The translations under genes were made by a program, and so were the position numbers. Under the pieces are notes generated by a model. The model had not been told where the DNA came from, did not search any database, and was given only the letters and a program-made list of their open reading frames with translations. This document shows, one piece after another, positions 24,232 to 33,538 of a stretch of DNA of 44,112 nt. The stretch's first letter is position 1; the number at the start of each line of letters is the position of its first letter. The DNA is from Oscillospiraceae bacterium. GTDB lineage: Bacteria > Bacillota > Clostridia > Oscillospirales > CAG-382. The stretch covers positions 1 to 44,112 of the forward strand of contig JAFLUP010000013.1 of assembly GCA_022508745.1 (NCBI GenBank), in the 5' to 3' direction.

Positions 24232-26109
24232 ATGAATCTTGAACAACTCGCCAAGATCCGGGAGGACGGTCAGGCTGTCGCCGCTATGCGAATCGCCACC
24301 GGTCTGCCGGGAACCGGCATGCACCATATCATGGTCTGCGGCGGTACGGGCTGTACCTCCTCCGGCAGCAACAAGCTCTGTGAACTGTTCGTTTCCGAAG
24401 CGGAAAAGCAGGGCATTGCAGAGCAGGTCAAAGTGGTCAAGACCGGCTGCTTCGGTCTCTGTGCGCTGGGCCCCATCGTCATCGTGTATCCGGAAGGCAC
24501 CTTCTACAGCCAGGTGCAGGCGGAGGACGTGGCGGAGATCGTGGAAAGCCACCTTGTGAACGGCACGCCCGTGGCACGTCTGGTCTACGAGGACATCGGC
24601 GACCTGCAGCTCCCCGAGGGACATTCTCCCACCCTGTACGATACCACCTTCTATCACAAACAGCTCCGTCTGGCGCTGCGTAACTGCGGCCGGATCAATG
24701 CGGAGGACATCAACGAATACATCGCTGTGGACGGCTACAAGGCGCTGGCAAAGGCGCTGACGGAAATGACCCCGGACGAGGTCATCCAGACGGTTCTGGA
24801 TTCCGGTCTGCGCGGCCGCGGCGGCGCGGGCTTCCCCACCGGTCGGAAGTGGATGTTCGCGAAGGCGCCCGCTCCCAAGAAGTATGTCGTCTGTAACGCC
24901 GACGAGGGCGACCCCGGCGCGTTCATGGACCGTTCCATTCTGGAAGGCGACCCGCACTCCGTGCTGGAAGCCATGGCCATCGCCGGCTATGCCATCGGTG
25001 CGGATGAAGGCTACATTTACGTCCGTGCGGAGTATCCGATCGCGGTCGAACGTCTGACCATTGCCATCGCGCAGGCGCGCGAGGCAGGTCTGCTGGGCAA
25101 GAACATTCTGGGCACCGGCTTCGACTTCGATATCCAGCTCCGTCTGGGCGCAGGCGCGTTCGTCTGCGGCGAAGAGACCGCGCTGCTGACCTCCATCGAG
25201 GGCAACCGCGGCGAGCCCCGTCCCCGTCCGCCGTTCCCGGCGGTCAAGGGTCTGTTCGGCAAGCCCACCGTCATCAATAACGTGGAAACCTACGCCAATA
25301 TCTGCCAGATCATCCTGAACGGCGCGGAGTGGTTCGCGTCCCAGGGCACTCCCGGCTCCACGGGCACGAAGGTGTTCGCGCTGGGCGGAAAGATCAAGCA
25401 CACCGGGCTTGTGGAAGTCCCCATGGGCACCACCCTCCGCGAGATCATCTACGATATCGGCGGCGGCATCCCCGGCGGCAAGAAGTTCAAGGCGGCGCAG
25501 ACCGGCGGTCCTTCCGGCGGCTGCATCCCGGCGATCAACCTGGACACCCCCGTGGATTACGACTCCCTCAAGCAGATCGGCTCCATGATGGGCTCCGGCG
25601 GTATGATCATCATGGACGAGGACAACTGTATGGTGGATATCGCCAAGTTCTTCTTGGAATTCACCGTGGACGAATCCTGCGGGAAGTGCGTGCCCTGCCG
25701 TCTGGGTACCCGTCGTATGCTGGACATCCTCACCCGTATCACCGAAGGCAAGGGCGAGGACGGCGATATCGAAAAGCTGGAAGCCATCGCGGAAGATCTG
25801 CAGTGCAGCGCTCTGTGCGCGCTGGGGCAGACGGCTCCGAACCCGGTCGTTTCCACCCTGCGGTATTTCCGCGACGAATACGAAGCGCACATCTATCAGA
25901 AGCGCTGCCCGGCAGGCGCCTGCAAAGCGCTGCTGCAATACACCATCGAGCCGGAGAAGTGCAAGGGCTGCTCCCTCTGCTCCAAGAAGTGCCCGGCGGG
26001 CGCCATTTCCGGCGAGATCAAGAGTCCGTTCGTTATCGATCCCGAGAAGTGCATCAAGTGCGGCGTTTGTATGAGCACCTGTAAGTTCAACGCCATCGTC
26101 AAGAAGTGA
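24232..26109 (+). CDS. hydB: [FeFe] hydrogenase NuoF-like subunit (HydB)
   Basis: GRGGAGFPTGRKW; CNADEGDPGAFMDR; SCGKCVPCRLGTRRM; C-terminal CKGCSLCSKKCPAG and CIKCGVCMSTC ferredoxin motifs. Confidence 0.94.
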   Translation: MNLEQLAKIREDGQAVAAMRIATGLPGTGMHHIMVCGGTGCTSSGSNKLCELFVSEAEKQGIAEQVKVVKTGCFGLCALGPIVIVYPEGTFYSQVQAEDVAEIVESHLVNGTPVARLVYEDIGDLQLPEGHSPTLYDTTFYHKQLRLALRNCGRINAEDINEYIAVDGYKALAKALTEMTPDEVIQTVLDSGLRGRGGAGFPTGRKWMFAKAPAPKKYVVCNADEGDPGAFMDRSILEGDPHSVLEAMAIAGYAIGADEGYIYVRAEYPIAVERLTIAIAQAREAGLLGKNILGTGFDFDIQLRLGAGAFVCGEETALLTSIEGNRGEPRPRPPFPAVKGLFGKPTVINNVETYANICQIILNGAEWFASQGTPGSTGTKVFALGGKIKHTGLVEVPMGTTLREIIYDIGGGIPGGKKFKAAQTGGPSGGCIPAINLDTPVDYDSLKQIGSMMGSGGMIIMDEDNCMVDIAKFFLEFTVDESCGKCVPCRLGTRRMLDILTRITEGKGEDGDIEKLEAIAEDLQCSALCALGQTAPNPVVSTLRYFRDEYEAHIYQKRCPAGACKALLQYTIEPEKCKGCSLCSKKCPAGAISGEIKSPFVIDPEKCIKCGVCMSTCKFNAIVKK

Positions 26110-26129
26110 GCGGGGGAGGATTAGAGAAC

Positions 26130-27884
26130 ATGGAAAACAAAACCGTTACATTGACCATCGACGGGGTCCAAGTTACCGTTCCCGCCGATTATACCGTGCT
26201 GGACGCCGCCCGTGAAGCCGGCGTCAACATCCCGACGCTCTGCTACCTCAAGGACGTCAACGCCATCGGCTCCTGCCGTCTCTGTCTGGTAGAGATCCAG
26301 GGCGCGAGAGGTCTGCAGGCCGCCTGCGTTTCCCCGGTTGCCGAGGGACAGGTGGTTTGCACCAACAACGCCAAGCTGCGGGCTTCCCGCAAGATGAATC
26401 TGGAGCTGATCCTTTCCAATCACAACCGTGAATGTACCTCCTGCGTCCGGAGCGGCAACTGCGAACTGCAGACCCTCTGCCGGGAGTACAACGTGGACGA
26501 ATATCCCTACGACGGCAAGCTTTCCAGCGAGCGGTATGACGATCTCAGCCCCTCTCTGGTGCGGGATAACTCCAAGTGCATCAACTGCCGCCGCTGCGTG
26601 GCAACCTGTACCAAAGTGCAGGGCATCGGCGCCATCGGCGTTTCCGGTCGCGGCTTTGCCTCCGAAATCGGCTGTATCTACGGCGAAAGCCTTGCGGACA
26701 GCCCCTGCGTCTACTGCGGTCAGTGTATTCTGGCTTGCCCCGTGGGCGCACTGAAGGAAAAGGACAGCATCCAGAAGGTTTACGACGCGCTGGCCTCCGG
26801 CAAGCACGTGGTGGTGCAGCCCGCACCTGCCGTCCGCGCCACCATCGGCGAGGAATTCGGCTATCCGGTGGGCACGTCCGTCACCGGCAAGCTGGCGACG
26901 GCGCTCCGCAGACTCGGCTTTGCCAAGGTGTTCGACACCGACTTCGGCGCAGACCTGACCATCATGGAGGAAGGCACCGAGCTGATCAACCGTCTCCAGA
27001 ACGGCGGCGCACTGCCCATGATCACCTCCTGCTCCCCCGGCTGGATCAACTACTGCGAGATGTTCTATCCGGAATTCATTCCCAACCTCTCCACCTGTAA
27101 GTCTCCCCACGAGATGGAAGGTGCCATGATCAAGACCTACTACGCCCAGAAGGCCGGTATCGACCCGAAGGACATCTACACCGTCTCCGTCATGCCCTGT
27201 ACCGCCAAGAAGTACGAAGCGCAGCGCTCCGAGCTTTCCAACGACGGCATGCAGGATGTGGACGCGGTGCTGACCGTCCGCGAGCTGGCGAAGATGATCA
27301 AGAACGCGGGCATCGACTTCTGCCGTCTGCCGGATTCCGATTTCGATTCCCTCATGGGCGAATCCACGGGTGCAGCCGTCATCTTCGGCGCCACCGGCGG
27401 CGTCATGGAAGCGGCGCTCCGTACCGTGTATGAGAAGGTCACCGGCAAGACGCTGGAGAATGTGGACTTCATGGATGTGCGCGGCACCGCGGGCGTGAAG
27501 GAAGCCACCATCGACCTGGGCGGCAAGACCATCACCGTGGCGGTCGCCAACGGCACCAAGAACGCTGCCAAGCTGTTGGATGCGGTCAAGAACGGCGAGA
27601 AGGATTACACCTTCATCGAAGTCATGGGCTGCCCGGGCGGCTGCGTCTGCGGCGGCGGTACGCCCATCGTGAACGCCACGGATCGCGCGTATATCGACCT
27701 CAAGGCGGAGCGTGCGAAGGCTCTGTATAACGAAGACGCTGCGAAGGCGCTCCGTAAGTCCCACGAGAACCCGGAGATCAAGGCGATTTACGCGGACTTC
27801 CTGGGCGAGCCGAACTCTCACAAGGCGCATGAACTGCTGCACACCACCTACGCAGCACGTCCGAAGTACAAGAACCACGTATAA
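26130..27884 (+). CDS. hydA: [FeFe] hydrogenase catalytic subunit (HydA)
   Basis: [2Fe-2S] domain; HNRECTSCVRSGNC; H-cluster motifs TSCSPGW, MPCTAKKYE, MGCPGGCVCGGG. Confidence 0.95.
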   Translation: MENKTVTLTIDGVQVTVPADYTVLDAAREAGVNIPTLCYLKDVNAIGSCRLCLVEIQGARGLQAACVSPVAEGQVVCTNNAKLRASRKMNLELILSNHNRECTSCVRSGNCELQTLCREYNVDEYPYDGKLSSERYDDLSPSLVRDNSKCINCRRCVATCTKVQGIGAIGVSGRGFASEIGCIYGESLADSPCVYCGQCILACPVGALKEKDSIQKVYDALASGKHVVVQPAPAVRATIGEEFGYPVGTSVTGKLATALRRLGFAKVFDTDFGADLTIMEEGTELINRLQNGGALPMITSCSPGWINYCEMFYPEFIPNLSTCKSPHEMEGAMIKTYYAQKAGIDPKDIYTVSVMPCTAKKYEAQRSELSNDGMQDVDAVLTVRELAKMIKNAGIDFCRLPDSDFDSLMGESTGAAVIFGATGGVMEAALRTVYEKVTGKTLENVDFMDVRGTAGVKEATIDLGGKTITVAVANGTKNAAKLLDAVKNGEKDYTFIEVMGCPGGCVCGGGTPIVNATDRAYIDLKAERAKALYNEDAAKALRKSHENPEIKAIYADFLGEPNSHKAHELLHTTYAARPKYKNHV

Positions 27885-27898
27885 ACCAAAACAAAGCA

Positions 27899-27936
27899 AG
27901 GGCACGGTCCGAAAGGATCGTGCCCTCTGTTTCTGT
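27899..27936. terminator. Rho-independent terminator
   Basis: AGGGCACGgtccgaaaggatCGTGCCCT followed by a T-rich tract. Confidence 0.7.
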
Positions 27937-27945
27937 TTGGAATTT

Positions 27946-29295
27946 TTATCCGTGCAGCTTCTTGTACAGCTCCACGGAGCGTTTCGCGCAGGCGGAGATG
28001 GCAACCGGGTGGTAGTCAGGCAGGGCGGAGTACAGGGTGTCGTGCAGCGGCTCCACCCAGTGGGCGGGAAGCCCCTTCGCCCCCAGCAGCGCCCCCATCA
28101 GGGAGCCCACCGTTGCACCGTTGCAGTCGGTATCCCAGCCGCAGCAGACGGCGGTGACGATGGTGCGGGTGAAATCCCCCTTGCCGTAGACCAGCGCGGC
28201 GGCGCAGAGGGCGGCGTTGTTGATGGTGTGAACGAAGTGATAGTGCCCGTACTTCTTCCACAGCCCGTCGTAGAGGGCTTCCACGCTGTCGGCGGATTTC
28301 GCCATGGCGACCGCGTCCCGGATGGCTTCATACAGGCGGGAGGTTTTCGGCACCACCGAAAGCCCCATCTCCACGCAGGTCTCCGGGTCGTTCCCGTTGA
28401 AGGCGGCGGCGATGGCAGCGGCCACGAACATGGCGCCGTAGATGCCGTTTTTGGTGTGGGAGAACCTCGCGTCCTTCCATGCCACCTCTGCGGCGAGCCG
28501 GGGAGAGCCGGCGTTGGCGTAGGCGTAGTGATCCACGCGGATCTGTGCGCCGATCCATTCCCGGAAGGGGTTGCGGTAGGTGGCATAGTAGGCGTAGCGC
28601 TCCTCCGGATCGTCGATCTCCGCCACCATGCTGTTGTGGTAGGCTTGCAGCTCCGCCGTGAAGCACATCCGCACCGGCAGATGGGTCTGCCATAGGATCG
28701 CCACGTCGTCCGGGGTGAAATCGTTGCCCTTTTGTTCCCCCATGAGCAGCGCCAGTATCAGGTAGCGCACGTCGTCGTCCGTTTCCATGAAGCGGATGTT
28801 CTCCCGGAAGCTGTCCTTGCAGTAGGGAGCCACCTTATCCGGGGAAGCGGACGTGCCGGGGATGTACCCATTCAGCGGCAGGGCGTTTGCGCCCTCCAGA
28901 TATTCCTTGACGATCTCCCAGCCGGCTTTTCCGTCCCGCCCGTAGACAAAGGGGAAGCACTCCAGCGGTTTCCCCAGCGCACAGCCGATGCATCTCCCCA
29001 GCCACGCGCCGTACATACGGTCGTAAAGCTCCTCCTCGCTCCCGCGGAATCCCACGTCCGGGACCGGGTCCGCCAGCGCGAAGATTTCCTCCACCTTCCG
29101 GCCCTCCGGCTCCTTGTAGGGGAAGTCCGCTCTGACTTGCAGCTTGTCCAGCTCGTCATAGAGGGCGGAGAGCTTTTCCCGATCTCCCTTGCAGGCTTCG
29201 ATCCGTTCCCGGAAGCCCGCGGTGTCGCAGCCTTCCTCCCGGCGCTGTGTCTCCTCTCGGGAGACCAGTGTTTCCATGCGTTCCCAAACAGCCAT
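27946..29295 (-). CDS. ADP-ribosylglycohydrolase family protein
   Basis: YDRMYGAWLGRCIGCALGKPLE; METDDDVRYLILAL; AVCCGWDTDCNGATVGSLMGALLG. Confidence 0.92.
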   Translation of the reverse strand: MAVWERMETLVSREETQRREEGCDTAGFRERIEACKGDREKLSALYDELDKLQVRADFPYKEPEGRKVEEIFALADPVPDVGFRGSEEELYDRMYGAWLGRCIGCALGKPLECFPFVYGRDGKAGWEIVKEYLEGANALPLNGYIPGTSASPDKVAPYCKDSFRENIRFMETDDDVRYLILALLMGEQKGNDFTPDDVAILWQTHLPVRMCFTAELQAYHNSMVAEIDDPEERYAYYATYRNPFREWIGAQIRVDHYAYANAGSPRLAAEVAWKDARFSHTKNGIYGAMFVAAAIAAAFNGNDPETCVEMGLSVVPKTSRLYEAIRDAVAMAKSADSVEALYDGLWKKYGHYHFVHTINNAALCAAALVYGKGDFTRTIVTAVCCGWDTDCNGATVGSLMGALLGAKGLPAHWVEPLHDTLYSALPDYHPVAISACAKRSVELYKKLHG

Positions 29296-29383
29296 AAAGC
29301 ATTGTTTCCTTTCACGGTTTGATGGTTTTATTGTAGCACACATTTCCCGTAATTGCAAGGGGGAATGGTTGCTGTTTTTCCGG

Positions 29384-29412
29384 TTGACAAACGTCGCTTT
29401 GTATGGTATACT
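29384..29412 (+). promoter_or_regulatory. Sigma-A-like promoter
   Basis: TTGACA-17-TATACT. Confidence 0.75.
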
Positions 29413-29444
29413 GAATGAGAATACGGAAAGGGGTCATATCGCGT

Positions 29445-32201
29445 ATGGATCAGAGCATCGGCAGGCTTCTGGATCGCTCCGGTAAACTGACGACCGAAGG
29501 GGAGCAGAAGTACCGCTACTATAAAAAGACTTTCATATACTCCGCCATCGTCGCCTGCTGTATCACCATTCCTTTTATCATCTTTGAATGGATCCGCGCC
29601 GGGCACGGGGTGTTCCTGTATTACGGCGATTATAACGCGCAGCAGCTTGCTTTTTACCGGCACTGCGTGGATATGGTGCGTTCCGGCAACTTCAGGTGGG
29701 ATTGGTACACCGATCTGGGCTCCAGTTTCGTCGCCAGCTACTCCTACTATATGCTGGGGAGCCCCTTCTTCTGGCTGATGTGCCTGTTCCCCGCATCCTG
29801 GGCGCCCTACCTGATGGGTCCCATCTATATCCTTAAGTATATCACCGCCGCCATGTTGGCGTTCGCCTATCTGCAGCGCTGGACGAAGAACAAGGACTAC
29901 GCGGTGCTGGGCGCCATTCTGTACGCCTTCTGCGGCTTCCAGATCTATAACACCTTCTTCAATCAGTTCCACGAGGTGGTCGCTCTCTTCCCGCTGCTGC
30001 TCATCGGCATGGAAGAGCTGGTGCAGAACAACCGCAAGGGGCTCTTTGCCGTCTCCGTCTGCCTCAACGCCATGGTCAACTACTTCATGTTTGCCGGGCA
30101 AGTGGCATTCTGTGTGATCTATTTCCTGTTCCGTTTCTCGGATCGGTCCTTCCGCGTCACCCTGCGTAAGTTCTTCTCGCTGGTGTTCGAAGCGGTGCTG
30201 GGGCTGCTGATGGCCATGGTGCTGTTCCTCCCCGGGATCGGCGGTATCCTGAACAACAGCCGTATCGAAGGTTCCTTCTCCTCCCTCAAGGACGTGATGT
30301 TCTATTGGAAGAGCGGGGAACTGTACTGGCAGCGCTACGGGCAGATTTTGGAATCCTATTTCTTCCCGCCGGACATCCCCTCCCGGGTCAACTTCTTCTA
30401 CGGACATACGGAGCGGTGGGCTTCCATCTCCGGCTATCTGCCGCTGTTCGGCATGACCGGCGCGTTCGCTCTGTTCACCACCAAGCGGCGCAACTGGCTC
30501 AAAGGGTTGATCGTCTTTCTGGTGATCTGCTCCTTCGTGCCGGGTCTGAACGCTATCTTCTATCTGGGCAGATCCGCTTACTATGCCCGCTGGATGTATA
30601 TGATGGTGATGATGTTCGTGGTGGGCACGATCATCGCGCTGGATAACCCCGACAGCCGTTGGAAGGGCGCGCTGACCATCAGCCTGCTCGCCATCCTTGC
30701 CCTTGCCGTTCCCGTTGGTCTGCGGTGGTATGACAATCCGTATACCAAGGCCGTGGATTACCAGCTGGGACGCGCACCCTATGTGGCGCGCTTCTGGGCG
30801 TACGCTGCCATCGCATTTGTAGGGATCATCGTACTCTGGCAGTTGTTGAAACGTCTGCGGGGGACCCGCTACTTTGAAAACGTTCTGCTTGTCACCACCT
30901 GTCTGTGCATCCTGGTGTACGGCTGCCTGCATATCGCAAACGGCAAGTCCTACGGCTCCAGCAGCCAGTTTATGCAGAATCAGGTATTGTTCGGGGAAGT
31001 CAACCTGCCGGAGGATCCGGAGGAGAACTTCTACCGCATAGATGAGTATTGCAACAAAGACGGCGTGCAGTCGCTGGATAACCTCAACATCTACTGGCAT
31101 TATCCCGGCATGGAGTGCTTCCACACGGTGGTCCCGCCCTCCATCATGGATTTCTACGACCTGCTCTCCTACCGCCGCTCCGTGGGCTCCCGTTCAGAGA
31201 GCAGCTGGTACGGTGTGCGGGCGCTGACCTCCACCAAGTATGCGTTTATCGAGACCAAAAAGAACGGCCGTAAGACCGTGCAGGTGGATAAATCGGACTC
31301 CAAGACCATCCAATCCTACGATCACAACTCCAGTTATGTTTTTGTCGGGGAAGAAGGGGACGTCCTCACCTATCTCATGGAGCCGGTCTACACCCCCGGC
31401 AAAGGATGGACCTACTTCGATACCCAGAACGGCTTCGACATTTATATCAATGAGAATTACCTGTCCATGGGCTTCTCCTTCGACGAGTTCATGACGGAAT
31501 CCGAGTTCCGCAAGATCGGCGCAAGCTCCGGCAGCAGGAACGGCTACTCTGCCTCCTGCCTGCTTTGCACCTATCTGGTGGTGCCGGATGAGGAAGCGGA
31601 GTACTATTCGCAGTTCATGACGGAGGTCAAGGAATCCGAACGCAAGTCTGCCGCCTACGACGTCTTTAAGAAATCCGTAAAAGAACGCAGGGAAACCGCC
31701 TGCACCGATTTCACTTGGGATACCAACGGCTTTTCCGCCAAGTTCACCGCGGAAAAACCCCGCATCGTGTTCTTCTCCGTCCCTGCGGAGGAAGGGGAAC
31801 TGTTCGGGATTTCCACGGGGGATAGCTGGAAGGCGACGGTCAACGGCGAAGAAGTGAAGATCCACGTGGTGGACGGCGGTATGATGGCGGTGGAAGTCCC
31901 CGCCGGGGAAAACGAGATCGTCTTCACCTACCGCACCAACGGCATCACCTACGGTCTGATCTGTACCATCGGCGCGCTGCTGATCTTCGCGGGATATATG
32001 CTGTTCTGGAAGTTGAAGAAGCATCGCGCGACCTACCGCTTCTTTGGTGAAACCTATTACGACGACGGGGAAGTGCCTCCGAAGGAAGACGCTGCTCCCG
32101 CGGAGGGACCCAGCGAGGACGACACCCTGCCGGTGGAAGAATCCGCCCCGGAAGGGGAACCCCTGTCAGAGGAACCCTTGCCGGAGGAACCGCTGTCCTG
32201 A
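29445..32201 (+). CDS. YfhO-family multi-pass membrane protein
   Basis: YYGDYNAQQLAFYRHCVDMVRSGNFRWDWYTDLGSSFVASYSYYMLGSPFFW; many TM helices; C-terminal beta domain, TM and acidic Pro/Glu tail. Confidence 0.87.
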   Translation: MDQSIGRLLDRSGKLTTEGEQKYRYYKKTFIYSAIVACCITIPFIIFEWIRAGHGVFLYYGDYNAQQLAFYRHCVDMVRSGNFRWDWYTDLGSSFVASYSYYMLGSPFFWLMCLFPASWAPYLMGPIYILKYITAAMLAFAYLQRWTKNKDYAVLGAILYAFCGFQIYNTFFNQFHEVVALFPLLLIGMEELVQNNRKGLFAVSVCLNAMVNYFMFAGQVAFCVIYFLFRFSDRSFRVTLRKFFSLVFEAVLGLLMAMVLFLPGIGGILNNSRIEGSFSSLKDVMFYWKSGELYWQRYGQILESYFFPPDIPSRVNFFYGHTERWASISGYLPLFGMTGAFALFTTKRRNWLKGLIVFLVICSFVPGLNAIFYLGRSAYYARWMYMMVMMFVVGTIIALDNPDSRWKGALTISLLAILALAVPVGLRWYDNPYTKAVDYQLGRAPYVARFWAYAAIAFVGIIVLWQLLKRLRGTRYFENVLLVTTCLCILVYGCLHIANGKSYGSSSQFMQNQVLFGEVNLPEDPEENFYRIDEYCNKDGVQSLDNLNIYWHYPGMECFHTVVPPSIMDFYDLLSYRRSVGSRSESSWYGVRALTSTKYAFIETKKNGRKTVQVDKSDSKTIQSYDHNSSYVFVGEEGDVLTYLMEPVYTPGKGWTYFDTQNGFDIYINENYLSMGFSFDEFMTESEFRKIGASSGSRNGYSASCLLCTYLVVPDEEAEYYSQFMTEVKESERKSAAYDVFKKSVKERRETACTDFTWDTNGFSAKFTAEKPRIVFFSVPAEEGELFGISTGDSWKATVNGEEVKIHVVDGGMMAVEVPAGENEIVFTYRTNGITYGLICTIGALLIFAGYMLFWKLKKHRATYRFFGETYYDDGEVPPKEDAAPAEGPSEDDTLPVEESAPEGEPLSEEPLPEEPLS

Positions 32202-32213
32202 CAAGTGCATAAC

Positions 32214-32249
32214 AAAAGCCCGTGGATGACTTCATCCACGGGCTTTTTT
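32214..32249. terminator. Bidirectional terminator
   Basis: AAAAGCCCGTGGATGA-c-TTCATCCACGGGCTTTTTT. Confidence 0.88.
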
Positions 32250-32260
32250 GCCGGAATTCT

Positions 32261-32422
32261 TTAGAAGTCAAAGAGCTGATCGCGGCTCTTTTCGTTCTTC
32301 TCGTTCTTGCCGGACTGGTTCTGGCTCTGATTCTTGCTGTTCTGGTTCTGATTCTGGCTCTGGTTGTTGCTGTTCTGGTTCTGGCTCTGGTTTTGACCCT
32401 TCTGGTTCTTGGAATGAGACAT
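32261..32422 (-). CDS. 53-aa Asn/Gln-rich low-complexity protein (not in the supplied ORF track)
   Basis: MSHSKNQKGQNQSQNQNSNNQSQNQNQNSKNQSQNQSGKNEKNEKSRDQLFDF*; AAAGGAG RBS 5' of ATG; terminator immediately 3'. Confidence 0.75.
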   Translation of the reverse strand: MSHSKNQKGQNQSQNQNSNNQSQNQNQNSKNQSQNQSGKNEKNEKSRDQLFDF

Positions 32423-32500
32423 ACTTGTTTTCTCCTTTTCGGTTTTTTCGGTTGCCGTATGTAGTATTCACCGAAAAGAAGGCAGTTTATGCAGCCGTTC

Positions 32501-32977
32501 TCACTTATGATAGGTGCTTCCCGCAAGAATGGAAAACCCCCGGTAGAGCTGTTCCGCCAGCATCAAACGGGCAAAGCGATGGGGAAAGGTCATGGCGGAA
32601 AAGGACAGCCGCACCTGACACTCCCGTTTGAGCCGCTCGTCCAGCCCGTGGCTGCTCCCGATGAGGAAGCATATAGGTCCGCTTTGCGCCTTTTCCTCCA
32701 GCAGAGAAGCGAATGTCTCCGAGGAAAGCTGTTTCCCTTCCACGCAAAGGGCGACCACCGTGCTGCGGGGCGGGATGGCGGCGCGGATCTTCTCCGCTTC
32801 CTTTTCCAGCGCACGACCGATCAGCGCGGGGCTGTTTTCGTCCGCAATGCGCTCTTCGGGAATGAGGACCGTCTTGTATTCGCAAAACCGGCGCAGGCGC
32901 TTGCGGAACTCCGCTTCCGCTTCCCGGAAATAGGATTCCCGAAAATCCCCCACGTGGATCAACGTGACCGCCGTCAT
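32501..32977 (-). CDS. rlmH: 23S rRNA (pseudouridine-1915-N3)-methyltransferase
   Basis: SPH...CFLIGSSHGLDERLKRECQVRLSFSAMTFPHRFARLMLAEQLYRGFSILAGSTYHK. Confidence 0.95.
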   Translation of the reverse strand: MTAVTLIHVGDFRESYFREAEAEFRKRLRRFCEYKTVLIPEERIADENSPALIGRALEKEAEKIRAAIPPRSTVVALCVEGKQLSSETFASLLEEKAQSGPICFLIGSSHGLDERLKRECQVRLSFSAMTFPHRFARLMLAEQLYRGFSILAGSTYHK

Positions 32978-33537
32978 TTCTTTTTCTTCACGGAGTAGCC
33001 CATGGTGCCGATCCGCTTCCCCACGGTGTAATAGGTGCCGTGCCCGTAGGTCAGCAGGTTCGCCTTCTCCAGACGCATCTTGCCGTCCTCTCCCACGAGG
33101 CGCTCGTCCACCGTCACCGCCGTGATGTCCGCAAGGAACATGGTGTGGCTGCCCAGAGGCTTTTCCTCGAACACCTTACATTCCAGCGTGATGGGACATT
33201 CCGCGATGGAGGGGCAGGGAACCGTCAGGGATGGTTCCGGCGTCAGGTGAAAGCGGGAGAACTTGTCCACGTCCCGCCCGGATTTCACGCCGCAGAGATC
33301 CACCTGCCGCACCAGATAGGAGGGAGGCAGATTGATGCAGAATACCCCGCTTTTTTGCACCATTTCGTAGGAATACCGCTCCGGGCGGATGGAAACATAG
33401 GTGCGGGGCGGTTTGGAGCAGACAATGCCCGTCCAGCCGATGGTGATGATATTGGTGCGGTCTCCGTCCGCGCAGCTGACCAGCACTGCCGGCAGGGGCG
33501 CCAGCATGGTGCCGCCCTTCCATTGTAACTTCGCCAT
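32974..33537 (-). CDS. Flavin reductase family protein
   Basis: PAVLVSCADGDRTNIITIGWTGIVCSKPPRTYVSIRPERYSYEMVQKSGVFCINLP. Confidence 0.9.
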   Translation of the reverse strand: MAKLQWKGGTMLAPLPAVLVSCADGDRTNIITIGWTGIVCSKPPRTYVSIRPERYSYEMVQKSGVFCINLPPSYLVRQVDLCGVKSGRDVDKFSRFHLTPEPSLTVPCPSIAECPITLECKVFEEKPLGSHTMFLADITAVTVDERLVGEDGKMRLEKANLLTYGHGTYYTVGKRIGTMGYSVKKKK

Positions 33538-33538
33538 G

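Noticed and set aside
24079-28004. Long minus ORFs (619 and 627 aa) opposite hydB/hydA
   Set aside because: Antisense shadows of high-GC3 coding sequence; hydrogenase motifs are on the + strand.
29328-31124. 598-aa minus ORF opposite the YfhO-like gene
   Set aside because: Antisense shadow ORF; H/Q-rich composition typical of reverse frames.
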